DNA of 10,015 nucleotides from Phycisphaerales bacterium (GCA_014879435.1 JACSSB010000393.1:1-10015); one strand, 5' to 3'; positions 1 through 7,314 are shown, numbered from the stretch's first letter. The notes: a model not told the origin generated them from the letters alone. Translations and numbers: made by a program.

Positions 1-1299
1 GATCAGATTGCACAGAATCCGGCGGAAGTATTCGTGGCGGGTGTAGGACAGGAAGCTGCGCGAATCGGTCAGCATCCCGACGAAGGCGCCGAGGTTGCCG
101 AGATTGGCCAGAGCGGTCATCTGGCGGATCATGCCGTCCTTCTGATCGTTGAACCACCAACCGGAACCAAACTGCATCTTGCCGATCACCTGACCATCCT
201 GGAAATTGCCGATCATGGTGCCTAGCACTTCGTTTTGAGCGGGATCGAGGCAATAGAGGATGGTGCGGGGTAACAAGCCGTCGCGGTCGAGCGCATCGAG
301 ATAACGCGACAGATTGTTCGCCACCAAACTGTCGGTGATGGAATCCCAGCCGGTATCGGGACCGAGCCGTTGGAACATGCGGGTGTTGTTGTTGCGCAGC
401 GCGCCCAGATGCAGCTGCATCGCCCAGTCGCGTTTTGCGTATTCGCGACCCAAGTGCAGCAGTACAGCGGTCTTGTATTGGTCCTCTTCCTTGGCAGTCA
501 GCGCTTCGCCACTCAAACGCCGACTCAGAATGGCGTCGAGTTCGGTATCCGTCGCTTCGGCAAAGAAAGTCACGTCTACACCATGATCCGAGACCCGACA
601 GCCGCGTTGGGCGAAAAAGTCCATGCGGGCACTCAGCGCCTTGCGTACATCGTCGAAACGCTGGATCTGGACACCGGAAGCAGCGGCCAACTTGGGGATG
701 TATTCGACGAATTCGGCACGGTCGATGTTGAAGGAACGATCAGGGCGGAACGCCGGTAATACCTTGATCTTGAAACTGGTATCGGCGGCGATGCGTTCGT
801 GATTGGCCAGATCGTCGATGGGATCGTCGGTGGTGCACACTGCCCGTACGTTGGCACCCTGCATCAAGCCGCGTGCGAACATCTCGGGTTGTTTGAGTTT
901 GGCGTTGCAGGCTTCCCACAACGCATCGGCGGTTTCGCCGCTGATCACGGTGTCGATACCGAAGAAACGGCGTAGTTCAAGGTGGCACCAGTGATAGAGC
1001 GGATTACCGATACCCAACGGTAGTACTTGGCAAAAGCGGCGGAATTTCTCCTGATCGGGTTGATCCCCGGTCATGAAATCTTCGCTGACGCCAGAGGAGC
1101 GCATGAAACGCCATTTGTAATGATCGCCACCCAGCCAGATTTCGGTGATGTTACGGAACTGCTTATTCTGGGCGATCTCCGCCGGGGGGAGATGGCAGTG
1201 ATAATCAAGGATCGGTTGCGGTGCGGCGTATTCGTGATAGAGGGTACGGGCGGTTGGGGTTTCGAGGAGAAAATCCTCGTCCATGAACGGCTTGGCCAT
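1..1299 (-). CDS. uxaC: Glucuronate/galacturonate isomerase UxaC, C-terminus cut by window edge
   Basis: UxaC catalyses the first cytoplasmic step of hexuronate breakdown: D-glucuronate to D-fructuronate and D-galacturonate to D-tagaturonate. It belongs to the amidohydrolase superfamily. The minus-strand frame is open for 433 codons from ATG at 1299 to base 1, with no stop or frameshift. The protein follows E. coli UxaC (about 470 aa, from memory) throughout. Landmarks are MAKPFMDEDFLL at the N-terminus, the metal-site HCH at residues 34-36, GDHYKWR at 58-64, TTDDP at 156-160, a GSGWWFNDQKDG stretch, and TDSRSF at 411-416, whose Asp412 is the expected catalytic or metal Asp. About 37 C-terminal residues are missing off the left edge. 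The start is supported by GGAG (1306-1309) 6 nt upstream. It is the last visible gene of the minus-strand operon, 80 nt after dctM, with a strong GC hairpin in that gap. Identification is very secure. Confidence 0.96.
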   Translation of the reverse strand, partial: MAKPFMDEDFLLETPTARTLYHEYAAPQPILDYHCHLPPAEIAQNKQFRNITEIWLGGDHYKWRFMRSSGVSEDFMTGDQPDQEKFRRFCQVLPLGIGNPLYHWCHLELRRFFGIDTVISGETADALWEACNAKLKQPEMFARGLMQGANVRAVCTTDDPIDDLANHERIAADTSFKIKVLPAFRPDRSFNIDRAEFVEYIPKLAAASGVQIQRFDDVRKALSARMDFFAQRGCRVSDHGVDVTFFAEATDTELDAILSRRLSGEALTAKEEDQYKTAVLLHLGREYAKRDWAMQLHLGALRNNNTRMFQRLGPDTGWDSITDSLVANNLSRYLDALDRDGLLPRTILYCLDPAQNEVLGTMIGNFQDGQVIGKMQFGSGWWFNDQKDGMIRQMTALANLGNLGAFVGMLTDSRSFLSYTRHEYFRRILCNLI

Positions 1300-1305
1300 G
1301 GGGTT

Positions 1306-1343
1306 CTCCGATTGGGCGAATACCCGCCGCCGCTGCGGCGGGT
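1306..1343 (-). promoter_or_regulatory. GC hairpin plus uxaC ribosome binding site
   Basis: In the dctM-uxaC gap, 1322-1330 (ACCCGCCGC) and 1335-1343 (GCGGCGGGT) form a perfect 9-bp inverted repeat around a 4-nt loop. Read on the minus-strand mRNA, the hairpin ends 12 nt before the uxaC Shine-Dalgarno (GGAG, complement of 1306-1309) and 22 nt before the start codon. Neither side has a T-run, so it does not look like an intrinsic terminator. It may instead protect or trim the mRNA, or set uxaC expression apart from the transporter genes. The pairing is seen directly; the function is inferred. Confidence 0.6.
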
Positions 1344-1379
1344 GAATTAAGAGCGAACGAATGTGTTCTGGCTGGAGAC

Positions 1380-2663
1380 TCAAAGTCCAAATAGGCTGGG
1401 TAGCCACAAGGAGAGGGCAGGGATGTAAGTCACCGCCATCAACACCAGGAACAGCGCGATGAAGAACGGGAAGAGCGCTTTAACTACCGTTTCTATCGGA
1501 ATCTTGGCCACTGCGCTGCCGACGAACAGTACCGAACCAATCGGTGGGGTGATCAGGCCCATACCTAAGTTCACCATCATGATCATGCCGAAATGCACCG
1601 GATCGATCCCCAGGTTCTGCACCACCGGCAACAGGATGGGGGTGAGGATCAGGATCAGTGGAGCCATATCCATCAGGGTGCCGAGTAGCAGCAGCATGAT
1701 GTTGATCGAGAGCAGGATCACGTACTTGTTATCGGAGATCGAGGTGAACAATTCCGTGATCCGATCTGGCAAGGACATCAGCGTCATGATGTAACCGAAG
1801 CTGGCGGCAAAACCGATCAGGATCATGACGATGGTGACGGTCTTGACCGTGCGATGTACCAGTTTCGGCAGATCGCGCCATTTGTAGTCGCGGTAGATAA
1901 ACATGGTGACGAAGAAAGCCCAGACGCAGGCGATGGAGGCCGATTCGGTGGCGGTGAAAATGCCGGAGAGAATACCGCCGAGAATGATCACCATGGTCAG
2001 CAGACCCCATGAGGCATCGATGGCGATTTTCACCGCTTGCTCAAACGGGATCTTTTCGCCTTTGGGGTAATTCTTCTTATGCGCGGTGAACAGGCAAAGT
2101 GCCGCAACCGTCAGGCCCAACAGCAGACCCGGCACCACGCCCGCCACGAATAGGCTGGCGATGGAGACTGAACCACCGGCAGCCAGCGAATAGATCACAG
2201 CGTTATGGCTGGGTGGAATCAGAATGGCTTGTACCGAACCAGCAACGGTGACGGCGGTGGCAAAGGGGCGGGGATAGCCCTTTCTCTCCATTTCGGGAAT
2301 CAGCACCGAGCCTACCGATGCAGTATCGGCGACTGAAGAACCGGAGATCGCACCGAAGAAGGTCGAGGCCAGGATATTGACCAGCGACAGACCGCCGCGA
2401 ATAAAACCGACCAATACCGCCGCAAGCGATACCAGACGTTGCGCCATGCCGCCCTCGGCCATGATCGCACCGGCCAGCACGAAGAAGGGAATAGCCAGCA
2501 GTGAAAACTTGTTGACGCCACTGGCGATCTGGATCATTACCGCATCGAGCGGCAATTCGATCCAGATGGCACCGATGATAGTGGAAATACCCAAGGCGTA
2601 AGCGACCGGTACCCCGATTGCGACCAGGATGGCCATACTACCGAGCAAGACCAATGCGTCCAT
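1380..2663 (-). CDS. dctM: TRAP transporter large permease subunit, DctM family
   Basis: This is the large membrane subunit of a tripartite ATP-independent periplasmic (TRAP) transporter. It forms the ion-coupled (usually Na+) transport path in the inner membrane and works with DctQ and the binding protein DctP. The 427-aa length is typical for DctM. The protein is hydrophobic nearly throughout, with about a dozen membrane segments, and carries family signatures: AIPFFVLAGAIMAEGG near residues 58-73, GAISGSSVADTASVGSVLIP about 40 residues later, a LMDMAPLILILTPILLPV stretch, and NLGMGLITPPIGSVLF in the C-terminal half. The ATG at 2663 is chosen because it starts a canonical N-terminus (MDALVLLGSM), has GGAGG 7 nt upstream, and overlaps the dctQ stop as TAATG. 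The same frame stays open to 3065, but that part only reads through dctQ in another frame. Substrate is inferred from context to be a hexuronate. Confidence 0.95.
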   Translation of the reverse strand: MDALVLLGSMAILVAIGVPVAYALGISTIIGAIWIELPLDAVMIQIASGVNKFSLLAIPFFVLAGAIMAEGGMAQRLVSLAAVLVGFIRGGLSLVNILASTFFGAISGSSVADTASVGSVLIPEMERKGYPRPFATAVTVAGSVQAILIPPSHNAVIYSLAAGGSVSIASLFVAGVVPGLLLGLTVAALCLFTAHKKNYPKGEKIPFEQAVKIAIDASWGLLTMVIILGGILSGIFTATESASIACVWAFFVTMFIYRDYKWRDLPKLVHRTVKTVTIVMILIGFAASFGYIMTLMSLPDRITELFTSISDNKYVILLSINIMLLLLGTLMDMAPLILILTPILLPVVQNLGIDPVHFGMIMMVNLGMGLITPPIGSVLFVGSAVAKIPIETVVKALFPFFIALFLVLMAVTYIPALSLWLPSLFGL

Positions 2664-2675
2664 TAGAGTACCTCC
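2661..2675 (-). promoter_or_regulatory. dctQ/dctM TAATG overlap with strong SD
   Basis: The dctQ stop TAA (complement of 2663-2665) shares one base with the dctM ATG (complement of 2661-2663). A GGAGG Shine-Dalgarno (complement of 2671-2675) lies inside the end of dctQ. The arrangement fixes the dctM start and suggests translational coupling of the two membrane subunits, which must assemble in a fixed ratio. Confidence 0.8.
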
Positions 2676-3202
2676 TTCGCCTCGATGGTGGGGTCGGCTT
2701 CCTGACCGAATGCGACCACTTCGCGTTCGTTCTGAGGGCCAGCGAGCATACGTTCGATGACAAATAGCAGTGTCAGCAGGCTGCCAATCGGCAACGGCAG
2801 ATAGGTGTAGCCGACCATCAAAACCGGGAACTCGGACACCGATTGGTGCCAGGTGTCTGCACACAGCTTGAAGCCCCAGATCATGATGAAGACCGCCAGC
2901 AAAGCCATCAGGATATCGACGATCCAACGTAGTGCGGGTAGCCAGGATTTCGGCACGCGGTCGGTGAACATGGTCACCGAGATGTGGGCATTGGCGCGGT
3001 AACTGGCAGCGGCCCCGATAAAGGTGAATAGCACCATGCACAAAATAGCCATCGGTTCCGGCCAACTCGATCCGGTGCCCAGTACATAGCGGTTGACCAC
3101 GCCCCAGGGAATGACGATGGTCATCACAAACAGAGCAATCCCCGAAATCCAGATACAGGCCAGATACACCCCATCCAGAAATCGCATGTATTTCTCGACC
3201 AT
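2663..3202 (-). CDS. dctQ: TRAP transporter small permease subunit, DctQ family
   Basis: This is the small four-helix membrane subunit that pairs with DctM in a TRAP transporter. The 179-aa protein has predicted membrane segments at about residues 12-33, 50-67, 91-112 and 127-150, and a hydrophilic C-terminal tail. DctQ-type motifs are visible: NRYVLGTGSSWPEP at 37-50 after the first helix and YRANAHISVT at 68-77 after the second. The start is placed at the ATG at 3202 (MVEKYMRFL), with AAGGA upstream at a spacing of 7 nt. The longer reading from 3259 adds 19 hydrophilic residues encoded inside the dctP-dctQ hairpin and has no comparable ribosome binding site. It lies 86 nt after dctP and overlaps dctM by one base. 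The substrate is not told by this subunit. Confidence 0.93.
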   Translation of the reverse strand: MVEKYMRFLDGVYLACIWISGIALFVMTIVIPWGVVNRYVLGTGSSWPEPMAILCMVLFTFIGAAASYRANAHISVTMFTDRVPKSWLPALRWIVDILMALLAVFIMIWGFKLCADTWHQSVSEFPVLMVGYTYLPLPIGSLLTLLFVIERMLAGPQNEREVVAFGQEADPTIEAKEVL

Positions 3203-3224
3203 AGGAAAATCCTTATAAGCAGGT

Positions 3225-3280
3225 CTGAAACGGTGGTTCGCGCCCTCTTTCTCCCACAAGGGAAGCGGACCACCAGTCAG
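3225..3280 (-). other. Large inverted repeat just after the dctP stop
   Basis: Bases 3232-3241 (GGTGGTTCGC) pair with 3265-3274 (GCGGACCACC) with one mismatch. CTGA at 3225-3228 and TCAG at 3277-3280 extend the stem outward across a small bulge, and CCCT (3243-3246) with AGGG (3259-3262) extends it inward. In the minus-strand mRNA the structure begins 8 nt after the dctP stop and ends before the dctQ ribosome binding site. There is no U-run. It is placed where a 3' stabilising hairpin or partial terminator would raise binding-protein output above that of the permease genes. The pairing is seen; the role is inferred. Confidence 0.6.
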
Positions 3281-3288
3281 TGCCGTCG

Positions 3289-4281
3289 TTATTCGATAGC
3301 CTGAATTTTCTTGACTATATCGGCGTAAGGCGCGCCGTATTTCTCGCGTACTGGAGCGGTGGCGTCGATAAATGCCTTGACGTCCACATCATCGACGAAA
3401 GTCACGCCTTTCTCCTTGAGCTTGGCGGTATCGTCGGCAACGCTCTTGTTCCAAAGCTCACGCTGCTCCATCTGCGCCTCGCGGGCCAGTTTCTTGATCA
3501 GATCCTGATCTTCCTTGCTGAGTTTGTCCCATGCGGTTTTAGAGAACACGAGGATTTCAGGGATGATCAGGTGATGGGTGCGCGAGAAAACATTGGCTAC
3601 CGTGTAGTGGTTTTGGCTGTAGTAGCTGGGTTCATTGTTTTCCGCACCGTCCACCACACCGGTTTGTAGCGCGGTGTAAAGTTCGCCGAAGGGCATAGAG
3701 ATGGCGTTGCCGCCCATCGCGTTCATGGTATCGACGAATAGCGGATTGCCTTGCATCCGAATTTTCAGCCCTTTGAGATCGGCTGGGGTCCTGATCGCTT
3801 TCTTGGCGTAGACATTGCGGCTGCCGCTGTCCATCCACGCCAGCCCAACTAATTTTGAGGCTGGATTATTGGTGATCTTGTCGAGCATTTCCTGACCGAC
3901 CGGCCCATCGATCACTTTGCGCATGTGATCTTGGTCGCGGAAGATATAAGGCAGGCTGAAGGCGTTGACTTCAGGAACGACCACGCTTAGTCCACCTACT
4001 GAAACTCGATAAAGCTGGATCGCGCCGATCTGTGTCTGCTCGATCATGGTTTTCTCATCGCCGAGCACACCACCTGCAAACATCCGCACCTTTAGGCGGC
4101 CATCGGTGGCTTTCTCCAGTTTTTGGCCGAGGTGTTCGACAGCCACCACGTTGGGATAGCCCTTGGGATGAACGTCAGCAGCTTTTAAAGTGGTTGCGCT
4201 CTGGGCGAGAAGCGGCGCAACCAGCAAGCTGGCAGCGCAAGCAGCCATACCGAGGCGGGAAATGAATTGACGACGAAGCAT
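3289..4281 (-). CDS. dctP: TRAP transporter periplasmic substrate-binding protein, DctP family, probably for hexuronates
   Basis: The 330-aa protein is the periplasmic ligand-binding subunit of the TRAP system. The N-terminus is a Sec signal peptide: basic MLRRQFISR, a hydrophobic Ala/Leu stretch, and a likely cleavage site after AQSA near residue 29. There is no lipobox, so it should be soluble. DctP-family features are an early ADVHPKGYPNVVAVEHL, then GSRNVYAKK (153-161), and the conserved ligand Arg at 175 in GLKIRMQGNP. These are followed by PFGELYTALQTGVVDGAENN (197-216), the family signature. The DctP ligand Arg normally grips a carboxylate, which fits a uronate. AAGGAG lies upstream of the ATG at 4281. 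The gene is flanked by UxuB/UxuA on one side and UxaC on the other, so glucuronate or galacturonate is the best-supported ligand. Which one, or an unsaturated or oligomeric uronate, cannot be decided by sequence alone. Confidence 0.93.
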   Translation of the reverse strand: MLRRQFISRLGMAACAASLLVAPLLAQSATTLKAADVHPKGYPNVVAVEHLGQKLEKATDGRLKVRMFAGGVLGDEKTMIEQTQIGAIQLYRVSVGGLSVVVPEVNAFSLPYIFRDQDHMRKVIDGPVGQEMLDKITNNPASKLVGLAWMDSGSRNVYAKKAIRTPADLKGLKIRMQGNPLFVDTMNAMGGNAISMPFGELYTALQTGVVDGAENNEPSYYSQNHYTVANVFSRTHHLIIPEILVFSKTAWDKLSKEDQDLIKKLAREAQMEQRELWNKSVADDTAKLKEKGVTFVDDVDVKAFIDATAPVREKYGAPYADIVKKIQAIE

Positions 4282-4350
4282 AGTGTTCTCCTTGGCGTTT
4301 ATTGATGGTTAAAGCATTGTTATTACGGGTTAAAAATCATGGATGAAAAA

Positions 4351-5205
4351 TCACACGCCGGAATAGGCGGAAAATCCACCATCGACTGGCACGACCACCC
4401 CGTTGACGAAGCCTGAGGCTGCCTCGCAGGCCAGCCACAGCAGAGTACCCACGAGTTCATGGGATTCGCCGAAGCGACCCATGGGGGTGTGGTCGATGAT
4501 TTTTCGGGCGCGAGGCGTGAATTCGCCCGTGCTTTCATCAACGAGTAACCGCTGGTTTTGCGCGGTCAGGAAGAAACCGGGTGCCAGCGCGTTGACGCGG
4601 ATACCGACCTTTGAGAAGTGCACGGCCAGCCACTGGGTAAAGTTGCTGACTGCCGCCTTGGCCCCGCTGTAGGCCGGGATCTTGGTCAACGGGCAAAAGG
4701 CATTCATCGACGAAACATTGATGATCGAGCAACCGGTACGGCCAATCATCTGCCGGGCGAAAATCTGGGTGGGCAGCAGCGTGCCTAGGAAATTTAGGTT
4801 GAAGACGAACTCGACGCCCTTGGGATCTAGCTCAAAAAAGGTGATCAAAGACGAATCGCTCAGATCATCTACCTCCAGCCATTCCTTGGTGGTAGTGCCT
4901 TTGGGATGGTTGCCACCAGCACCATTGAGTAGGAGATCGCAGGGACCGAGTGCGGCCAATACCTGATCAGCGGCGGCTTGTAGCGAGGGCCGCTCCAAGA
5001 CGTTAGCGCCGATACCGATGGCGGTCGCACCGATTTCCTGGATCTGCGCCGCCGTTTTCTGTGCCGCTTCAGCGTTGAGATCCAACACCGCAACCTTGGC
5101 GCCGTTCGCTGCCAGCGCCATCGCGAATTCGGCGCACAACACCCCACCACCACCGGTGACTACGGCCACCTTGTCGTTCAGGTCGATTTTGAAAGGCAGT
5201 TTCAT
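4351..5205 (-). CDS. uxuB: D-mannonate oxidoreductase (fructuronate reductase), short-chain dehydrogenase type
   Basis: This 284-aa classical SDR is expected to reduce D-fructuronate to D-mannonate with NAD(P)H, supplying UxuA. It resembles the SDR mannonate oxidoreductases (Bacillus YjmF/UxuB type), not the long-chain E. coli UxuB. It has NGAGGNHPK at 94-102, then an insert with many acidic residues before FNLNFLGTLLPTQ, INVSSMNAF (162-170), PAYSGAK with Tyr179/Lys183, and a C-terminal VPVDGGFSAYSGV. Ser166, Tyr179, Lys183 and Asn138 make up a complete catalytic set. Asp42 at the end of the second strand suggests NAD(H) use. Unusually, the cofactor loop reads TGGGGVLC (17-24), where I recall relatives having Gly at position 24. 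The start at 5205 overlaps the uxuA stop by one base; a longer in-frame reading to 5256 lies inside uxuA and is rejected. KduD is the main alternative, but its length (about 253 aa) and lack of this insert argue against it. Confidence 0.88.
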   Translation of the reverse strand: MKLPFKIDLNDKVAVVTGGGGVLCAEFAMALAANGAKVAVLDLNAEAAQKTAAQIQEIGATAIGIGANVLERPSLQAAADQVLAALGPCDLLLNGAGGNHPKGTTTKEWLEVDDLSDSSLITFFELDPKGVEFVFNLNFLGTLLPTQIFARQMIGRTGCSIINVSSMNAFCPLTKIPAYSGAKAAVSNFTQWLAVHFSKVGIRVNALAPGFFLTAQNQRLLVDESTGEFTPRARKIIDHTPMGRFGESHELVGTLLWLACEAASGFVNGVVVPVDGGFSAYSGV

Positions 5206-6269
5206 TACTTTCCCCAATCTAAGAGGTGCTCTTTGGCTTTGGCGATGCCTTCCCACAGACCATTCAGATACATCGCGCCCAATGCCCGGTCGTAGAGGCC
5301 ATAACCGGGCTTGCCGGTTTCGCCCCAGATCATCCGACCATGATCCGGGCGGGCATAGCCGCTAAAGCCCGCTTCATAGTAGGCGCGGACGATTTCCGCC
5401 ATATCGAGCGAACCGTCTTCGGAACGGTGGCCGGTTTCATAGAAATCGCCGGATTCGTCGTTCTTGACATTGCGCAGATGCGCAAAATGGATGCGGCCTT
5501 TACCAGCGAATTCGCGCACCATGGCGGCGATGTCGTTTTGGCAGCTCGCACCCAAAGAGCCGGAGCACAGGGTTAGGCCGTTGGCGAGAGTGTCTTCGAT
5601 AGCGAGCAGGCGGTTGAGGTCTTCCCGGTTCTTGACGATGCGGGGCAGGCCGAAGATGGGGCGGGGTGGATCGTCTGGATGCATCGCCATCTTGATGCCA
5701 ACTTCGGTTGCGACCGGGATTACTAGATGCAGAAAGTATTCGAGATGACTCCACAGTTTCTCTTCATCGACCTGGGCGTATTCGGCCAGCAGCGCCTTGA
5801 GTTCCTCCGGCTGATAGCTGGTGTCCCATCCCGGTAACTGAATGCCTTCCGAGGGATCGATCTGATTGACGGTCTTTACGTCAAAACCCAGGGTTTTGGA
5901 GCCGTCCGGTAATTCCTTTTCCAGCGTGGTGCGGGTCCAGTCGAATACCGGCATGAAGTTGTAGCAGACCACTTGGATGTCGCAAGCAGCCAGATGGCGC
6001 AGAGTCTGGTTGTAATTGGCGATCAAGCGATCACGCGTGGGCTTGCCGAGTTTGATGTCTTCGTGGACCGGCACGCTTTCCACCACCTCAAAGCGCAAGC
6101 CGTGGGATTCGATCTTGGCCTTGAGCGCTTTAATGTTTTCGATGGGCCAGACTTCACCCACCGCTACGTCGTAGACCGCTGAGACGATCTGTTCCACGCC
6201 GGGAATCTGGCGGATGTATTTCAGCGATACCGGGTCGGAATCGCCATACCAGCGGAAAGACATTTTCAC
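5205..6269 (-). CDS. uxuA: Mannonate dehydratase UxuA
   Basis: UxuA dehydrates D-mannonate to 2-keto-3-deoxy-D-gluconate in the cytoplasm, using a divalent metal (Mn2+ or Fe2+) in a TIM-barrel fold. The 354-aa length matches the shorter UxuA form (about 360 aa in Bacillus and Streptococcus) and lacks inserts of the 394-aa E. coli protein. Visible family motifs are FRWYGDSDPVSL at 5-16, GEVWP at 38-42, and CYNFMPVFDWTRT at 102-114. The expected metal ligands are His197 in MHPDDPP, Cys235 in LCSGSLG, His264 in HFAHLRN, and Asp309 with His310 in RPDHGRM. GTG at 6269 is taken as the start because AAGGAG ends 8 nt before it, against 14 nt for the ATG at 6263. The stop overlaps the uxuB start as TAATG. 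Identification is secure. Confidence 0.96.
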   Translation of the reverse strand: MKMSFRWYGDSDPVSLKYIRQIPGVEQIVSAVYDVAVGEVWPIENIKALKAKIESHGLRFEVVESVPVHEDIKLGKPTRDRLIANYNQTLRHLAACDIQVVCYNFMPVFDWTRTTLEKELPDGSKTLGFDVKTVNQIDPSEGIQLPGWDTSYQPEELKALLAEYAQVDEEKLWSHLEYFLHLVIPVATEVGIKMAMHPDDPPRPIFGLPRIVKNREDLNRLLAIEDTLANGLTLCSGSLGASCQNDIAAMVREFAGKGRIHFAHLRNVKNDESGDFYETGHRSEDGSLDMAEIVRAYYEAGFSGYARPDHGRMIWGETGKPGYGLYDRALGAMYLNGLWEGIAKAKEHLLDWGK

Positions 6270-6283
6270 GGGGTATTCTCCTT
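6267..6283 (-). promoter_or_regulatory. uxuA ribosome binding site choosing a GTG start
   Basis: AAGGAG (complement of 6278-6283) sits 8 nt before GTG (complement of 6267-6269). The nearby in-frame ATG (complement of 6261-6263) would be 14 nt away, which is too far to be favoured. This adds residues MK before MSFRW. Confidence 0.65.
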
Positions 6284-6297
6284 GCGCAGATCTTTTT

Positions 6298-7284
6298 TTA
6301 AGTAGGGGCTGTGGTAGTGGTATGAGCTAAGGTTTCTGTAGCCAGCAGCGTGGCCGAGGTGGGCATGAACTCGCTGGGGATAATGGCACCGGGATGCTGA
6401 ATGACGACTGCGGCCAGACGATTGGCGGCACGGGCAGCAGTGGTCGGATCGCTTCCGCTCAGTCGCATCGCCAGATAAGCCCCGGCAAAGGAATCGCCCG
6501 CCGCCGTGGTATCAACGACATGCGAGACCGGTTCGACCGGCACCGATGCAGGCGGCGTTCCGGCGACGCGGACCAAGGTCGGTTGAGTGCCGCGCTTGAC
6601 CACGACTTCTGGCGCCTTGAGCGCAAAGGCAGCGGCCAGCGCCCGCTCGCTCACGGTTTCGCCGCGCAGCGCCATCTCATCGTCCAGGGTGATCAGCACG
6701 ATATTGCTCAGGCTATAAGCCTGATCATGGGCCGCCCGCGCCTCGGCTGGGCTTGACCACAGCCGTGGGCGAAAATTGTTGTCGAACACGACCCACCCGC
6801 CGTTGGCGCGTACCCGTGCCATGGTGCTAAATAGCCGCTCGCGGCCTTTGTCTGGCAGGATCGCCAAGCTGATACCGCTCAGATACAACGCCGCCAGCGT
6901 ATCCGCCGCATCCTCCAGCGGCGTATGGGCCGTCTCGAAATAAGCGCGCACCGCGCTGGTGTCGCGCCAGTAAGAGAAATGCCGTTCGCCCGCCGCATCG
7001 ACCTGGATGGTGTACAGGCCGGGCAGACGGTTCTCGATCCGGCTGACCAACGCGATGTCGATACCCTCGTTCTGCCAGGTGGCTTCCATATGCGCACTGA
7101 AGGGATCAGTGCCTAACGCGGTGGCGTAGGCCACTTGGATATCCTGATCGCGGCACAGCCGGGCCAGATAGATGGCGGTATTTAGCGTATCGCCACCCAG
7201 ACCCTGCTGCATCGCGCCAAAGGTCTGGCCGCGCAACTCGATCATGCATTCGCCAAACAGCGCAATCCGACGAGGTGATGGCAT
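6298..7284 (-). CDS. kdgK: 2-keto-3-deoxygluconate kinase KdgK
   Basis: KdgK is a PfkB-family sugar kinase that converts KDG plus ATP to 2-keto-3-deoxy-6-phosphogluconate. All uronate branches in this locus meet at this step before KDPG aldolase, which is not in the window. The 328-aa protein follows E. coli KdgK closely. It has FGECMIEL (10-17), the substrate-side GLGGDTLNTAIYLAR (28-42), ENRLPGLY (84-91), YLSGISLAIL (134-143), FDNNFRPRLW (167-176), VVVKRG (227-232), and the PfkB signature DTTAAGDSFAGAYLA with catalytic Asp264. The end (RGAIIP-like PGAIIPSEFMP) matches, but about 18 further residues follow, including the Thr-rich HTTTTAPT. The ATG at 7284 has GGAGG 5 nt upstream. It is 30 nt after uxaB and 28 nt before uxuA, consistent with one operon. 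Confidence 0.96.
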   Translation of the reverse strand: MPSPRRIALFGECMIELRGQTFGAMQQGLGGDTLNTAIYLARLCRDQDIQVAYATALGTDPFSAHMEATWQNEGIDIALVSRIENRLPGLYTIQVDAAGERHFSYWRDTSAVRAYFETAHTPLEDAADTLAALYLSGISLAILPDKGRERLFSTMARVRANGGWVVFDNNFRPRLWSSPAEARAAHDQAYSLSNIVLITLDDEMALRGETVSERALAAAFALKAPEVVVKRGTQPTLVRVAGTPPASVPVEPVSHVVDTTAAGDSFAGAYLAMRLSGSDPTTAARAANRLAAVVIQHPGAIIPSEFMPTSATLLATETLAHTTTTAPT

Positions 7285-7314
7285 GACGGCCTCCCAGTGG
7301 ATGAGTAGAAGGAA

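Noticed and set aside
1322..1343. Intrinsic terminator after dctM
   Set aside because: The stem is strong but no T-run follows on either strand, and uxaC follows directly in the same direction.
34..1350. Plus-strand open frames opposite uxaC
   Set aside because: They are antisense to a gene with unbroken likeness to UxaC, and their translations show no recognisable domain.
2664..3065. N-terminal extension of dctM to 561 aa
   Set aside because: It reads through dctQ in another frame, gives a low-complexity basic sequence, and the MDALVLLGS start has a strong SD and the TAATG overlap.
3203..3259. Longer dctQ start (198 aa)
   Set aside because: The extra 19 residues are hydrophilic, lie over the hairpin, and lack a good ribosome binding site; the ATG at 3202 fits DctQ length.
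4351..5205. Call of KduD for the SDR
   Set aside because: Length of 284 aa, the NGAGGNHPK region with its insert, the GGFSAYSGV end and the pairing with uxuA fit mannonate oxidoreductase better.
5206..5256. Longer start for the SDR gene (301 aa)
   Set aside because: The extension lies within the uxuA coding end and is not part of any SDR fold; MKLPFKIDL is the family N-terminus.
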